Shown here piece after piece: positions 25,401 to 33,482 of a stretch of 64,000 nucleotides of DNA. The translations under genes and the position numbers were made by a program. Each line of letters opens with the position of its first letter. Within the stretch, counting starts at the first letter, position 1. The DNA comes from Amphiduros pacificus. Its lineage: Eukaryota > Annelida > Polychaeta > Phyllodocida > Hesionidae. The stretch is taken from the NCBI GenBank assembly GCA_949316495.1, contig OX439004.1, positions 55,150,159 to 55,214,158 on the forward strand, in the 5' to 3' direction. Under the pieces are notes generated by a model that searched no databases, had not been told where the DNA came from, and saw only the letters and a program-made list of their open reading frames with translations.

Positions 25401-27738
25401 AGGACCCCCACCACCTCGGCATATGGGAGGTCAGTACACAGCACAATCATCCAGCCTAGAAAGGCAACAAGTGAAAACACATCATTAGTCCCATTGCTAA
25501 TTAATGAATTAGCCAGAACCAAATTTAATGTTGTCAGGAATGCAGGGCAGATTACTTAAAACATAATCAAATTTCCTGAATACCTTTGCAAGGTTTTCTT
25601 ACCTGATGTCACTCTTACAAACTATAGAATGGCTGTTAAATGAATATTTGCTGAGAAGATTAGAACAGTTGTTATAGTGCATAGGATGTTTGACTTTTCA
25701 GGGCATGGACCAGATGACTGGTCCGAGGACATGCGGGGAGGTCCGATGTTACGCGGACCAGGACCAGGAATGCCCCGATTCCGAGGTCCGATGCCCCCAA
25801 TGGGACCAATGAGAGGAGGTGGTCGCGGTGGGAATCGCGGAGGAATGCAAGGTAGGATTCTCCGCACTGTGCTTATATCTCTTACTGTCAACCCATCCCT
25901 AGCGCAGGGTGTGTCTGGGGCTATCTTCTATGTTTTAGCCAATTTTATTGTTATATTTCAAAATTGACTTCAAAATTCCAAAAGGAAGTATGATTTGTGA
26001 AAGGCTTGCGGCATGTCCTCTCGGAGATTGCTTGACAGTTCAGTTTCACTTCAGTGTCATGATAAGGAATTATATATATATATTTATGTTGCATGATATG
26101 TAGCGTTGCTGGGTTTGCTTGCAGGGAGATACTATAACCATCACCTTAATGTAAGAGTCAGAATGCATTAGCCAAGGTAAATCACACCTACCAATATAAC
26201 AACCTCCTGCCTACTTCTCTCTCAGCTTTATTATGTTCCACTACTACATTATATTCTACCTGCCAACAATCAACCAAGCGTGGACACGGTGTTAACACTC
26301 TTTATGCTTGCACCATGTTGTATCTTTCCAAACAAAATTCACCATCATTCACATCTTCCCAGTATTCTATGTCCATAGTTGAAAGATTTATTTTGTATTA
26401 CTTTCAATAATTGACATTATTAAACAACAACAAAGATTTTCCTCCCACAAACAATATATTAAAAAAAGGACACATCCCCATTTCAAAATTCCTGTACATT
26501 TATTCTCTGCCACTTCTAGTTTTTCGCCACTTTCAGTTTTTGTAATGGTGGCAAAGTGGTCATTTAAATTCCTGTTTTCAGTTATATCAGTTGATATGAA
26601 TCAGAACAAGAATCCTACGATGAATATTAAACACAAATTAAATTTGAGTACTTGTATTTAGGGAGAGCTTTATGGTGTAGATTATTGAATGGAAGTTCTG
26701 TTTATTCAATTCTTAATTTTTAGCTATGCTGAGCATAGCTTCTGCAGTGATGAGGGGAGAAAATTCTGACACTCTTGTCAAATTTTTCTGTCAACTTTTA
26801 TCTTCTCCTCTGAAACTACTGGTCAGAGTTCGTACCTGTCAGCAGGCAAGATGTCTTTTCAGGGGATCAATTCTATTTATTTTCCATTTGGCTCAGATTT
26901 TTTAAAAAATCTAATAGCTATCACTGAGTTGTCAAGGAGGCTGCCATTTTGAATAGCATGACAGACACTAAGAATTGAGATAACAAGTTGGGACCAAATT
27001 CAATTTATAAAATGCTTTTTGATTGGTCAAAATTATCATCTGCTCATGTCTGCTCTGTGAAAGGATTTAAATGTTCATTTATAAAGCAATGTCTGGAAAA
27101 TGTTCACAAACATTACAAAAAGCAATGATCATCATAGCTCTGAGGCCACTGGCCTATGCTTTATCTGATATTGTGTTAGTTTATTTTGTTCATATACTTT
27201 TCAACTGGTTGTTTGATTCATATCTAATACATTTAATCACATATTACCATGTTTGGCCAGTCCAAATTGTATTATTGAAGTTTTAAAAAAAATATGTTTA
27301 AAAGAATTCAAGTCCAGATAAATGTTTCTGAAATATTGTATGTATTTAAGAATATATTGTTCAGAGTGTAGACCACAAGTATTTAAAGAGCTCGAATGAT
27401 TAAGAGCAGTGATGACACATGATCTCATAAGTGACTCCTCGTGATCTGCTAGTGGTATTTCTGAGCTCTTATATGCATGTTCCATAAAGTGACTTCTTTA
27501 TAATCCACATAGAATATTACAGTTACCATGCAGAGCCAGTATGTTGAGATACTAAGCATTATGATTTGTATGTTTGCAGGTGGGCCACTGCCAGTATGTT
27601 GAGATACTAAGCATTATGATTTGTATGTTTGCAGGTGGGCCGCCGCCAGTGTGTAAGCATTTCATGACCCAGAAAGGCTGCTTCAACGGCAACTCGTGCA
27701 GGTTCCTACATCCCGGAGTGAATGGACCGCCGTTATAG
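1330..27738 (+). CDS. PPP1R10: PNUTS orthologue (PP1 regulatory subunit 10), 16 exons, 5' end missing
   Basis: This is the gene span; the exons are listed separately. Known role: PNUTS holds protein phosphatase 1 in the nucleus, in the PTW/PP1 complex with TOX4 and WDR82, and acts on RNA polymerase II elongation and termination and on chromatin. Seen in the sequence, in order: an N-terminal TFIIS-N-like helical domain (exons 1-3), Lys-rich segments, a KFRSTG-GLEL junction, a GFMDAL motif, an acidic linker, the PP1 docking motif KVSW followed by [13 protein letters not shown] and VNVNRVKDF, a conserved [13 protein letters not shown] block, a Gly/Pro/Met-rich and RGG region, and a terminal CX8CX5CX3H zinc finger ending HPGVNGPPL-stop. 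All 15 intron phases agree. The exons sum to 2,371 nt, about 790 codons, against roughly 940 residues in human; the Gly/His-rich region before the zinc finger is much shorter here. The first exon, about 40 codons, is upstream of the window. Recognised from memory of the human protein; very confident. Confidence 0.95.
4433..4955 (+). repeat. Minisatellite, 33-bp unit, 16 near-identical copies
   Basis: The unit begins CTTGACATGTGCACTGCC and ends TGGTGGCCGGCAGGG. I see no base differences between full copies, which suggests very recent expansion. Because 33 is a multiple of 3, several frames stay open on both strands; these are not genes. The unit resembles one end of the local MITE (see 11268-11587). 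Confidence 0.95.
5001..5275 (+). repeat. Dispersed repeat family, copy A
   Basis: It starts TTTTAGCTG and shares with 26717-26984 the order: TCTGTC-like motifs, TCTCCTCTGAAA-like, ATTCTGTCTACTTTCC, CTAATAGCTATCACT, TGTCAAGGAGGCTGCC, ATTTTGAAT and AGAATTGAGATAA. No coding capacity. The family name is not known to me; such TTTTAGCT-led repeats are common in molluscs. Confidence 0.7.
5686..6012 (+). repeat. Minisatellite, 27-bp unit, about 12 copies
   Basis: The unit is CAGACATAAAGGTTTTGATC then ACTGGCC, with A/T and CACAGG/CACTGG variants. It is a multiple of 3, so open frames on both strands are artefacts. The flank at 6013-6215 (CACTGGCC, CTGGCCCAG, TCAGGGCCC, TTGTCAAGC) resembles an old MITE copy. 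Confidence 0.93.
6768..7310. mobile_element. Possible non-autonomous DNA transposon with imperfect inverted ends
   Basis: The left end carries AGGTCCCAGATC, then AATCTTCCCGATAG and GGTCCGG. The right end carries the inverse: CCGGCGGTTATCGGG, AAGACTGCAGACCT. The pairing of TCTTCCCGATA with TATCGGGAAGA is perfect, and CCGGACC motifs recur inside both ends. No transposase frame is seen. Boundaries are approximate and no target duplication was confirmed. Confidence 0.45.
7930..8610 (+). repeat. Old imperfect tandem repeat, period about 430 bp
   Basis: The series TTTTCAAGGTCA, CAATATGTTCA, ATGTTATATAACTAGGTCAC, TTTGACCT at 8030-8175 recurs as TTTTCAAGGTCAG, CAATATGTTCA, ATTTATGTAACTAGATTAC, TTTGACCT at 8460-8593. 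It is diverged and non-coding, in a PPP1R10 intron. Confidence 0.5.
8796..9142 (+). mobile_element. MITE-like element, copy 1 (diverged)
   Basis: It starts AGGCCTTGACA and is homologous along its length to 11268-11587 (shared GGCCACCAGAGCATGA, AGGATAATAGGATGTGTGAT, AAGGCTGTATAGTGTCT, TTCACTGGCCC, GGATCTG). The right terminal repeat has decayed. No coding capacity. Confidence 0.75.
10352..10829 (+). repeat. Minisatellite, 49-bp unit, about 10 copies
   Basis: The unit is GCTGTCAAGGGTTGTGGGG, ATTTACCGGCCATGTTGC, TTGTTATGGAGA. Variants (GTTAAGGTTTG; TTGGTGTGGAGA versus TTGTTATGGAGA) recur in blocks, suggesting segmental duplication within the array. Two overlapping frames are open by periodicity only. 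Confidence 0.93.
11095..11690 (+). repeat. Dispersed repeat, copy A (split by the MITE)
   Basis: GTGGTTGCCGCTTGG, then GGATTTGCATGGACCACAC, TTCCTGTGGGGTCCATAGCC, AAGTAACAATGAAATTAAC, then after the MITE CATTGAATATGGTAGAACAA and TTCACAGCCATTA are shared in order with 12385-12610. This copy has about 65 bp that the other lacks. Non-coding. Confidence 0.8.
11268..11587 (+). mobile_element. MITE, copy 2, with terminal inverted repeats
   Basis: The left end AGGCCTTGACATA is the inverse of the right end TATGTCAAGCCCT with one mismatch. The flanks show a 7-bp direct repeat, CACAAAC (11261-11267 and 11588-11594). About 320 bp, no ORF of its own. hAT-like ends are possible, but the family is not certain. 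Confidence 0.75.
12385..12610 (+). repeat. Dispersed repeat, copy B (without the MITE)
   Basis: Homologous to 11095-11690 in the same order and orientation but lacking the 320-bp MITE, so it serves as a near-empty site. It ends in an A-run (about 12606-12613). Confidence 0.8.
12663..13195 (+). repeat. Minisatellite, 69-bp unit, about 7.7 copies
   Basis: The unit includes CACCTCTGGACAAGGTGCC, TCTTGGTGGTGGCTCACTAC, ATCCACCAGAGGGCGACGGG and GTGAGCCTAT. The length is a multiple of 3, so frames on both strands are open without being genes. It sits 280 bp upstream of PPP1R10 coding exon 2. Confidence 0.93.
13478..13662 (+). CDS. PPP1R10: PPP1R10 coding exon 2 (TFIIS-N-like domain)
   Basis: The acceptor is TTGTCAG and the donor is GAAG|GTAAAA. 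Phase 2 in, phase 1 out. It encodes [17 protein letters not shown] and, later, [15 protein letters not shown]. These match the human FIDVGGYKLLNNWL and LKQNNTAKLVKQLSK segments, the core of the helical domain used in TOX4 contact. It lies after a 12-kb intron full of repeats. Confidence 0.95.
14042..14116 (+). CDS. PPP1R10: PPP1R10 coding exon 3 (end of TFIIS-N-like domain)
   Basis: The acceptor is GATTTTGTAG. Two donors are possible, after AAGTG (14116) or 4 nt further on; only the first keeps phase 1 into exon 4. It encodes [20 protein letters not shown], the last helix of the domain, with the invariant tryptophan of the ...DWM/KWM motif. Confidence 0.92.
15153..15371 (+). CDS. PPP1R10: PPP1R10 coding exon 4 (basic, Ser-rich linker)
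   Basis: The acceptor TTTGTTTGCAG and the donor ACAG|GTAATA fit. It encodes a Lys-rich segment with [13 protein letters not shown] (likely nuclear localisation), a Ser/Pro-rich stretch, and ends ...VPTKFRSTG, identical to the human KFRSTG motif that opens the TOX4/WDR82 linker region. Reading past the donor soon gives a stop. Confidence 0.93.
16418..16490 (+). CDS. PPP1R10: PPP1R10 coding exon 5
   Basis: The acceptor is TAATCTACCAG and the donor is CTAAG|GTAAGT. Phase 1 in, phase 2 out. It encodes [13 protein letters not shown], continuing the human motif KFRSTG-GLELETPS across the splice, then a Ser/Lys-rich tail ending NKRLR. Confidence 0.92.
16491..21982 (+). other. Large AT-rich PPP1R10 intron, few features
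   Basis: 5.5 kb between coding exons 5 and 6. It contains A/T homopolymers, a short AT/ACAT microsatellite (about 20979-21010) and a partial dispersed repeat at 19560-19660. No coding sequence or tandem array was found. Confidence 0.7.
19560..19660 (+). repeat. Dispersed repeat family, copy C (partial)
   Basis: TTTTAGCTGTGCTGAC, CATAGCTTTTGCAGTGAGAAGGGCGAA, TCTGTCTGTCCGTC matches the start of the 26717 copy (TTTTTAGCTATGCTGAGCAT, AGCTTCTGCAGTGATGAGGG). Only the head is kept. Confidence 0.6.
21983..22149 (+). CDS. PPP1R10: PPP1R10 coding exon 6 (Pro/Ser/Thr-rich linker)
   Basis: The acceptor is ATTTACTTCCAG and the donor is AAAT|GTAAGC. It encodes [15 protein letters not shown], a Ser/Thr/Pro-rich low-complexity run, and [10 protein letters not shown], which takes the place of human EIKVKIIPPQP. 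It follows a 5.5-kb AT-rich intron. Confidence 0.92.
22558..22715 (+). CDS. PPP1R10: PPP1R10 coding exon 7 (GF-DAL motif)
   Basis: The acceptor is TTATTTTGCAG and the donor is CCTCT|GTGAGT. It encodes [19 protein letters not shown], corresponding to human LGFLDALNSAPVPGIKIKK, followed by a Pro/Ser-rich basic tail ending AKQPAVPS. It ends in phase 0. Confidence 0.93.
22970..23105 (+). CDS. PPP1R10: PPP1R10 coding exon 8 (acidic linker)
   Basis: The acceptor is TTATTTTTCAG and the donor is GAAG|GTTTGT. It encodes [16 protein letters not shown] and a Glu/Ser-rich run ending SKTEE. Low conservation is expected for the linker between the DAL motif and the PP1 docking site. Phase 0 in, phase 1 out. 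Confidence 0.88.
23421..23603 (+). CDS. PPP1R10: PPP1R10 coding exon 9 (PP1 docking RVxF-type motif)
   Basis: The acceptor is CACCTTTCAG and the donor is AGAG|GTATGT. An acidic run is followed by [20 protein letters not shown] is the RVxF-class PP1 docking site (human KSVTW). [13 protein letters not shown] then matches human REYFYFELDETER, the segment that continues PP1 binding past the docking groove. This exon gives the clearest functional assignment in the gene. Confidence 0.96.
23789..23910 (+). CDS. PPP1R10: PPP1R10 coding exon 10 (VNVN-KDF block)
   Basis: The acceptor is TAACTTGCAG and the donor is GCG|GTCAGT. It encodes [12 protein letters not shown], matching human VNVNKIKDFGEA, then a charged helix rich in Met/Glu/Arg. 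It ends in phase 0 at EEKLA, continuing to the conserved Trp of the next exon (human EEKVPW). Confidence 0.94.
24060..24190 (+). CDS. PPP1R10: PPP1R10 coding exon 11
   Basis: The acceptor is TTGTATTTGCAG and the donor is GAAAT|GTAAGT. It encodes [18 protein letters not shown], then [13 protein letters not shown], matching human W-x-CPRPLVLPSPLVTPG and EKGILQELFLNKE. Phase 0 in, phase 2 out. Confidence 0.94.
24394..24472 (+). CDS. PPP1R10: PPP1R10 coding exon 12
   Basis: The acceptor is TTTTCTCAG and the donor is GAC|GTAAGT. It encodes [19 protein letters not shown], then KVIPLTD, which corresponds to human [23 protein letters not shown]. Phase 2 in, phase 0 out. Confidence 0.93.
24727..24963 (+). 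CDS. PPP1R10: PPP1R10 coding exon 13
   Basis: The acceptor is TATATTTGCAG and the donor is CTG|GTAAGT; phase 0 at both ends (79 codons). It encodes [19 protein letters not shown] and [12 protein letters not shown], which replace human KLPPVLANLMGSM and NVQEILTSIMGS. Both segments are short predicted helices. Confidence 0.92.
25165..25429 (+). CDS. PPP1R10: PPP1R10 coding exon 14 (Gly/Pro/Met-rich)
   Basis: The acceptor is AATGTTTCAG and the donor is [29 protein letters not shown] is followed by a Met/Gly/Pro low-complexity region ([15 protein letters not shown] repeats) ending RHMG. It corresponds to the Gly/Pro-rich part of vertebrate PNUTS. Confidence 0.92.
25702..25851 (+). CDS. PPP1R10: PPP1R10 coding exon 15 (RGG-like region)
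   Basis: The acceptor is GACTTTTCAG and the donor is CAAG|GTAGGA. It encodes [19 protein letters not shown], then Gly/Pro/Arg-rich sequence ending [13 protein letters not shown], matching human WDGPGDPMRGGPMRGG and the RGG box, which binds nucleic acid in PNUTS. Phase 1 at both ends. Confidence 0.93.
26717..26984 (+). repeat. Dispersed repeat family, copy B
   Basis: The longest member here: it starts TTTTTAGCTATGCTGAG and ends AAGAATTGAGATAAC. It shares CTAATAGCTATCACT and GTCAAGGAGGCTGCCATTTT with the copy at 5001. It lies in the last PPP1R10 intron. Confidence 0.7.
27536..27645 (+). repeat. 55-bp tandem duplication of a 3' splice site
   Basis: Two copies (27536-27590 and 27591-27645) each carry GAGATACTAAGC, a branch-point-like element, and TGTATGTTTGCAG followed by GTGGGCC. 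They differ only near the end (CACTGCC versus CGCCGCC). The duplication gives the last PPP1R10 intron two complete acceptors. Confidence 0.9.
27635..27738 (+). CDS. PPP1R10: PPP1R10 last coding exon (CCCH zinc finger)
   Basis: It encodes [14 protein letters not shown], then [18 protein letters not shown] and a TAG stop. The spacing is C-X8-C-X5-C-X3-H, identical to the human PNUTS finger, and HPGVNGPPL is shared. The acceptor used must be the second of two almost identical TGTATGTTTGCAG sites; the first, 55 nt upstream, would end the protein after GGPLPVC. Confidence 0.96.
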
Positions 27739-28465
27739 CATTACTAGAGTCTAGTCATTTAACAAATTTACTGACTGCTGCTGAGCATGTGATGCAAGTG
27801 AAAATGGTTACTGGAATGCTTGTTGCAAATGAAGATCAATTGAAACCTGGAATCAAGAAAGAGTGGATAATTGGATCAGGCAGGAAAATGGACCAGTTCT
27901 TCTGACATCAAGATATAAACCTTCGAGCGAGGACGGCAAACCCAGATGTGATTGTGCGCAGGAATCAGATGAAAACATTGACGCGTTTTTAAAGTGTGCA
28001 GAGTGACAAATGGTGCTTATCACAGGATAATAATATGTCAGCATGACCCGAGTGAGATGTGTGATACTGACTGAAGGGCTGTACACAATACATGTACTCA
28101 AATAACAGGAACTGTCTCCCTCATTGTCAACTCAGAAACATTGCAATAGGTTCACCATTGTTGACGTTAGCTGCCCGAGAGCTGGACTGGCGAGTGAATG
28201 GAGGAATGACGAGTGTCTGCCCTGAGGGAACACAAAGACAGTAGCTTTTCTTAAATGTCAAGAAGAAGCTTCATATATTGTGGAATGCCACTTGTAAGAT
28301 ATAATTGTAAAAATGTACAGTGTTTTATACAAATTTTGATATATATATATTTTTTGTACATATATATATATATATTATATTATATTAATGTATGTGGGTT
28401 ATTCGCATGCATGTGAAGAGAAAAAAGTTACAAAAATCCAAATAAAAATACAAAATGAAGACATG
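27739..28465 (+). other. PPP1R10: PPP1R10 3' UTR
   Basis: No coding sequence follows the TAG. The stretch includes an AT dinucleotide run (about 28339-28387) and an AATAAA signal near 28441. The UTR end is inferred from that signal, not observed. Confidence 0.6.
28441..28446 (+). promoter_or_regulatory. Polyadenylation signal AATAAA for PPP1R10
   Basis: A canonical hexamer about 700 nt after the stop codon, and the first AATAAA found downstream of it. Cleavage would fall about 15-25 nt further on. Confidence 0.55.
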
Positions 28466-28900
28466 AATCTGCCAGTGCATAGTGGTTTCATGTTGAGGAG
28501 GAGGATGGGATACGGAAAGTAATAATATTGATGTACAGTTTGTAAGCGACACACAATCAGCTGGGCCCAATATGATAACACAAGGCTTTGTTTCCAGTAG
28601 CTCATTCACACATTTCCGCTATCAAGCTATTAATAAGAGTGGATGAAATAAGTAGGCTATTCACAGTTCACATCCGTGACTATTTTCACGATATCCCCCT
28701 CAGTGTGAGCTCCTAGATGAGATGATCCAGTAGGTGGCACTGCAGTGCATCTCTCCCTGGTGTTGCTGCTTCCCATGAACACTTTGCCCATCAACTATCA
28801 GCAAGGTGAACTTTTCAGTCATATCAAGACATGAACATAATAGGCACAGTTGGTTTCATGCAAATGGAAGTTTATTTTCCTTCTGAATATTTTGAAGGCA

Positions 28901-29338
28901 GGAAACCGTAGCCTGTAAGAAAGGGGGATTGGAGACCGGCAACTGTAGCCTGTAAGAAGGGATTGGGAGACAGCCAGCTGTAGCCTGTAGGAAGGAGGGG
29001 TTGGGTCGGGCAGCTGTAGCCTGTAGGAAGGGGGGTAGGAGTCTGGCAGCTGTAGCCTGTAGGAAGGGGGGGTAGGAGTCGGGCAGCTGTAGCCTGTAGG
29101 AAGGAGGGGTTGGGTCGGGCAGCTGTAGCCTGTAGGAAGGGGGATTGGAGACAGACAGCTGTAGCCTGTAAGAAGGGATTGGGAGACAGCCAGCTGTAGC
29201 CTGTAGGAAGGGGGATTGGATACAGACAGCTGTAGCCTGTAAGAAGGGGGGATTGGATACAGACAGCTGTAGCCTGTAAGAAGGGGGGATTGGAGACAGG
29301 CAGCTGTAGCCTGTAAGAAGGGGGGATTGGAGGCAGGT
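28901..29338 (+). repeat. Minisatellite, unit about 34-36 bp, about 12 copies
   Basis: The unit is CAGCTGTAGCCTGTA then RGAAGGGGGGATTGGAGACA, with length variants in the G-run and GTCGGG/GACAGA alternatives. The reverse strand is open over it (about 28856-29602) only because of the repeats. Confidence 0.9.
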
Positions 29339-30240
29339 CATGTGAGACATCAGAAGCTTATCATGGCTCAGGCTGTAGGTAGAAAGGGGAATAATAATCG
29401 CAGGCAGACAGCTGCATCTCCCGATATCAATACTGGCCAGTGAGGTGTAGGAATCATGACCAAAACAGCAGGACATCGGAGATGGGGAAAGCATTAAGAA
29501 TGAGTGCTTTATTAATATAAATGATTCATCAGACTGAGTGATTTGGTGGACTTTGATTGTCAGATGGAAATGGAGCTGAGATTGTTTTATGCGACTAAGC
29601 ATAGAATGCTGGGCATAAGCCTGAGAGGTGGAGGCAATTTAAGATGTTACTTTTGGGGTTGTGGCATTTTATAGGGGGCTATTAGCCAGAGGTGGTGGCA
29701 AATGGCTGTAAAGAAAATATAATGGCACATCCGTCAGCCCCCTCCTGCACATTCCCCATTATGGTTATGAAATAGGAAGAGAGATTGATTCGGCACAATA
29801 TGCGAACCTCTGCCAAATCCAGCACACCGTTAGTGTGGCCATTACCAGGCAATTGCCATTTCTGTGGCGGGGATTGCTATCAATTTGGCAGAGGGAGATA
29901 CGGCAGCGACATGGAGGAGTGGGCAGATTGGCAGTGAGGGAGGCGAGCCGATCAATGGCCCATACTATAATTACAGGCCCAGCATAACGTCCCCCTGTCA
30001 GGCCACTGTCAAGCACTTGTCATGTGCCGCCGCACCACGCCACACCCCACTGGCCTGCATGCCGATTTCACATGACATGCATCAACGGGCAATTTATTCA
30101 AAGGAATGTTTCACCAACAATCAAATCTTGTATGATTTTTTTTTAGCCCATATTTTTTTTTCAAAGGTATAAGCTATGATTGATTTTTTTGCAAAGATTA
30201 ATATAAGACGCTCAAAATATCCTGAATCCTGATTAAAGTA
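29339..30240. other. Unique high-complexity sequence, no gene seen
   Basis: About 900 bp without repeats, GC-balanced and rich in varied short motifs (for example CCATTACCAGGCAATTGCC and GCAATTTATTCAAAGGAATG). No ORF carries a recognisable domain. It looks like non-coding regulatory DNA, but this rests on texture alone. Confidence 0.3.
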
Positions 30241-30915
30241 ATTGCAGGTAGTGAGGCTGGCAGGTATGGAAGCATTGGAGTAGGGTTGTGACCTGTCCAT
30301 AATTAGCCGCAGGATTGCAGGTAGTAAGGGTACTGCCCACATATAGCCACAGGATTGCAGGTAGTAAGGGATCTGCCCACATTTAGCCACAGGATTGCAG
30401 GTAGTAAGGGATCTGCCCACATATAGCCACAGGATTGCAGGTAGTGAGGGTTTGTGGCCTGGCCACATTTAGCTGCAGGATTGCAGGTAGTCTCTGATCT
30501 GGCCACATTTAGCTGCAGGATTGCGGGTAGTGAGGGTTTCTGGCTTGCAGGATTGCAGGTAGTGAGGGTTTGTGGCCTGGCCACATTTAGCTGCAGGATT
30601 GCAGGTAGTCTCTGATCTGGCCACATTTAGCTGCAGTATTGCGGGTAGTGAGGGTTTCTGGCCTGTAGGATTGCAGGTAGTGAGGGTTTGTGGCCTGCAG
30701 GATTGCAGGTATTTAGGGTTTGTGGCCTGCAGGATTGCAGGTAGTGAGGGTTTGTGGCCTGCAGGATTGCAGGTATTTAGGTTTGTGGCCTGCAGGATTG
30801 CAGGTAGTGAGGGTTTGTGGCCTGCAGGATTGCAGGTATTTAGGGTTTGTGGCCTGCAGGTATTTAGGGTTTGTGGCCTGGCAGCATTTAGCTGCAGGTT
30901 TGTTGCCAGGTATTG
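30241..30915 (+). repeat. Compound minisatellite around GCAGGATTGCAGGTA
   Basis: Blocks of GCAGGATTGCAGGTAGT are joined by interchangeable links: AAGGGATCTGCCCACATTTA, GAGGGTTTGTGGCCTG, CTCTGATCTGGCCACATTTA and TTTAGGGTTTGTGGCCT. The period ranges from about 32 to 58 bp. Open frames on both strands are artefacts. Confidence 0.9.
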
Positions 30916-33098
30916 AGGGCCTCCTGATGAAGTGCTGCTGAGCCACAAATGGGGGATAAAATGGCACCGTGCCACAATAATAAAGCCTGATTGTTAGCCC
31001 TACAACTGCCAATAATGGCTGCCTAACTAATTTAGTGACCTGTAGGAGGTACAAGATGAACAATAGCAGGAAGGCCAGCTGCCAACCCAAGGTTTTTCCC
31101 TCTCTTCCTCGTCCCAAAGTAGAGTTGTCACAGGTTGAATACATGTTGAGGCTGGATAGCGGTCTATATTTACCACTGCCCTCGGCAGGACTCCTGTAAC
31201 CCTTTGCTCACGCGCAATCTTGTCAGCTCACGTTGACATGAGAATATACGTTGTTTACCAGACATAGTAAGCGGGATGTGACTGTTAAGGAAGGGGAGGC
31301 CTCTAGACATGGTACACGTCGACCAGGCTCCATGCCCTGCAGCCCCGATTCCCAGCACAGACTTCTTGCCCCATGGACCTTTATGATGAATATCCACCTT
31401 GCATGAAACTGTTCTGTCCCGATATGTTGAGACTCGGATTTGCCCAAGAATAAAGATATGGCCAGTGTTCACGTTTGAATGATGCCAAGCTTGTGAATGT
31501 ACTAAATTATCCCTTTTTTGTGACTGGTCATTATGTTCCTTTTCCTATGGCAAACAGAAAACTTTACCAACAATGAAGACAGACGCCAATTACAATTTTG
31601 AGATGTACAAATCCTAATTAAGGTGCATTGCGCATGCGTGAGAGAGGGAGGTGCAAATGATGGACTCGGCTGTGGTGTAATGACACCTCCCCTCTGCTGG
31701 GTCCACCTCGCAAATGGCGTCTGCCGGCTAATCCTATAACCGGCTCATCCTCTCGCCTTCACAATGACTCTGTGGAGATTTGCACATGCCACACAAGCCC
31801 AAAGGGGCAAAAAATCACACCAACCGTACATAATAAGATAATTGACAAGAAATTTGATTTGGCAGCAGTGGTTGGGTCGTAATTGACCTATCATGGAAGT
31901 TCTTGCCACATAACCGGCTGCAGCAGGCCCTTGTCGGTCTGTCTGCACAAAACTACGAGAGGGCCAATCGAGCTCTAGAGCTTGACAAATATTAAATAGA
32001 AGTGCACAAGTTACATACTCAGGTTGTGATTGGGCCATCGTGCGTTGTATTTATTAGATAAAGTTATGAGTAGTTGCCTCAAAATGCGTAACGCATCGTG
32101 CGTAATTCATACGTAGCAATGCGGTTGCACATGCGCAGTGTATGGTATCCGCTTCCGTTTTGGTTGGCTGATTGTGGTCCACGTGCTAATGTGCTGATGA
32201 CACGTCAATAGCCATGCGTGCACGATTTGTCTCCAAACATTGTCTTAATCTCAGCTAAAGTACGATATAATGCAACGTAAATATGCTTATGTACATAGAC
32301 AAGCTTTTATTAAGGCCAAAAGTTGTAGACAAAGCAGTTGTAAGGACAGGTTGGAATAAAAGCATTCTCAGAAGGAACTGGGAAGAATAATTCTCCCCAA
32401 GATTATTTAATTGAACACACACAATGTACGATTTTTGGCGCCTTATCACCTATTCAATATGTTGATTCAGAGCCGGCCTGTGAACCAAGGAATGATTGAC
32501 CCCGCTGAATGAGAATCCGTTCTGTTTCTAGCACACATTGTATTCTGATTCATACGAGCGTGTGCTGGTGGAAACGAGACGAGATTTTGTGATCAAATAG
32601 TTGTCAGCAACATATGATTGGCCGAGATCGTGATCTGTCTGCATAACGACAGGCCCAAGACAATTGTACGGTAGCGCCACCTGGCCGCCGCTATTATAAA
32701 CCAGTTATCACTCCTTCACATGCCACCCTCACTGAACACAATTACAAGCGTACCACGTGATCAGCATGATCACTATTTCACCACTCTTCTACTACAGGGT
32801 TAGGGTTGTGTTTTATTTTTCTGAAATCCTGACTTTGTTTCCTGGCATGTGCTGGACTAAGAATGGTGTGCTGTACGATATAGGCGTACTGTATATCTTC
32901 TGTTTGCAGAAATGTTGCTGTACGCATTTGATTGGGTTCGTTTCATAAACAAGCATACAGCTTGGCGATGTGTTTTATAATGTAATGATGTAGGAGATAT
33001 TTTTTGTTAGGTAGGATATTGTTATACTTATTACAGTAAGGCGTCCTAGGCCCGGGACAATGGTAAATAATTGTATACTAAATGTACATATTGCAGAT
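30916..33098. other. Non-coding unique sequence between array and DIRS element
   Basis: About 2.2 kb without an array or a recognisable gene. It contains CpG-bearing, high-complexity stretches (31,600-32,700) and a short telomere-like GGGTTAGGGTT near 32798, too short to mean anything. Confidence 0.4.
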
Positions 33099-33281
33099 GT
33101 TTCTATTAAAATGAGAATACAACCCCAGGTGGACATTAGGACTATGCGATAGCTAGTTCTATATACGTCAATAAAAATAAACATTTTGGACTCGCCCTCC
33201 TGCCACCGACGGCGGCGCCACCATCGCCTGCCCAGTTTCCCGCTCAACCTCGCTTGAGAACCACTTTTAAAATTTGACGCC
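33099..33281 (+). repeat. DIRS left inverted terminal repeat
   Basis: From GTTTCTATTAAAATGAG to AATTTGACGCC. Its inner part is the inverse of about 39951-40104, including the GC-rich core CCACCGACGGCGGCGCCACC. The outer 42 bp are matched again, inverted, at 39819-39860. Confidence 0.93.
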
Positions 33282-33482
33282 AACCAACAGGACGGTTGGC
33301 GATTTTTATGCGAGATATTTCTAGAATAAGCTGGTTATTTATGAAGATTAAGCTATTTTTCTTTGCAGTAGGAAGAAAGACGCTTACGTGAAGAAAGGAG
33401 AGAGCTTACGACCAAGACGTGACTGTCAATCAATCGGAAAGACGTAGTTGTTGGGTTTGTTGACAAATTGGTCCGTGTAAAG

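Noticed and set aside
32797-32810. Telomere repeat GGGTTAGGGTT
   Set aside because: Under two repeats; chance occurrence.
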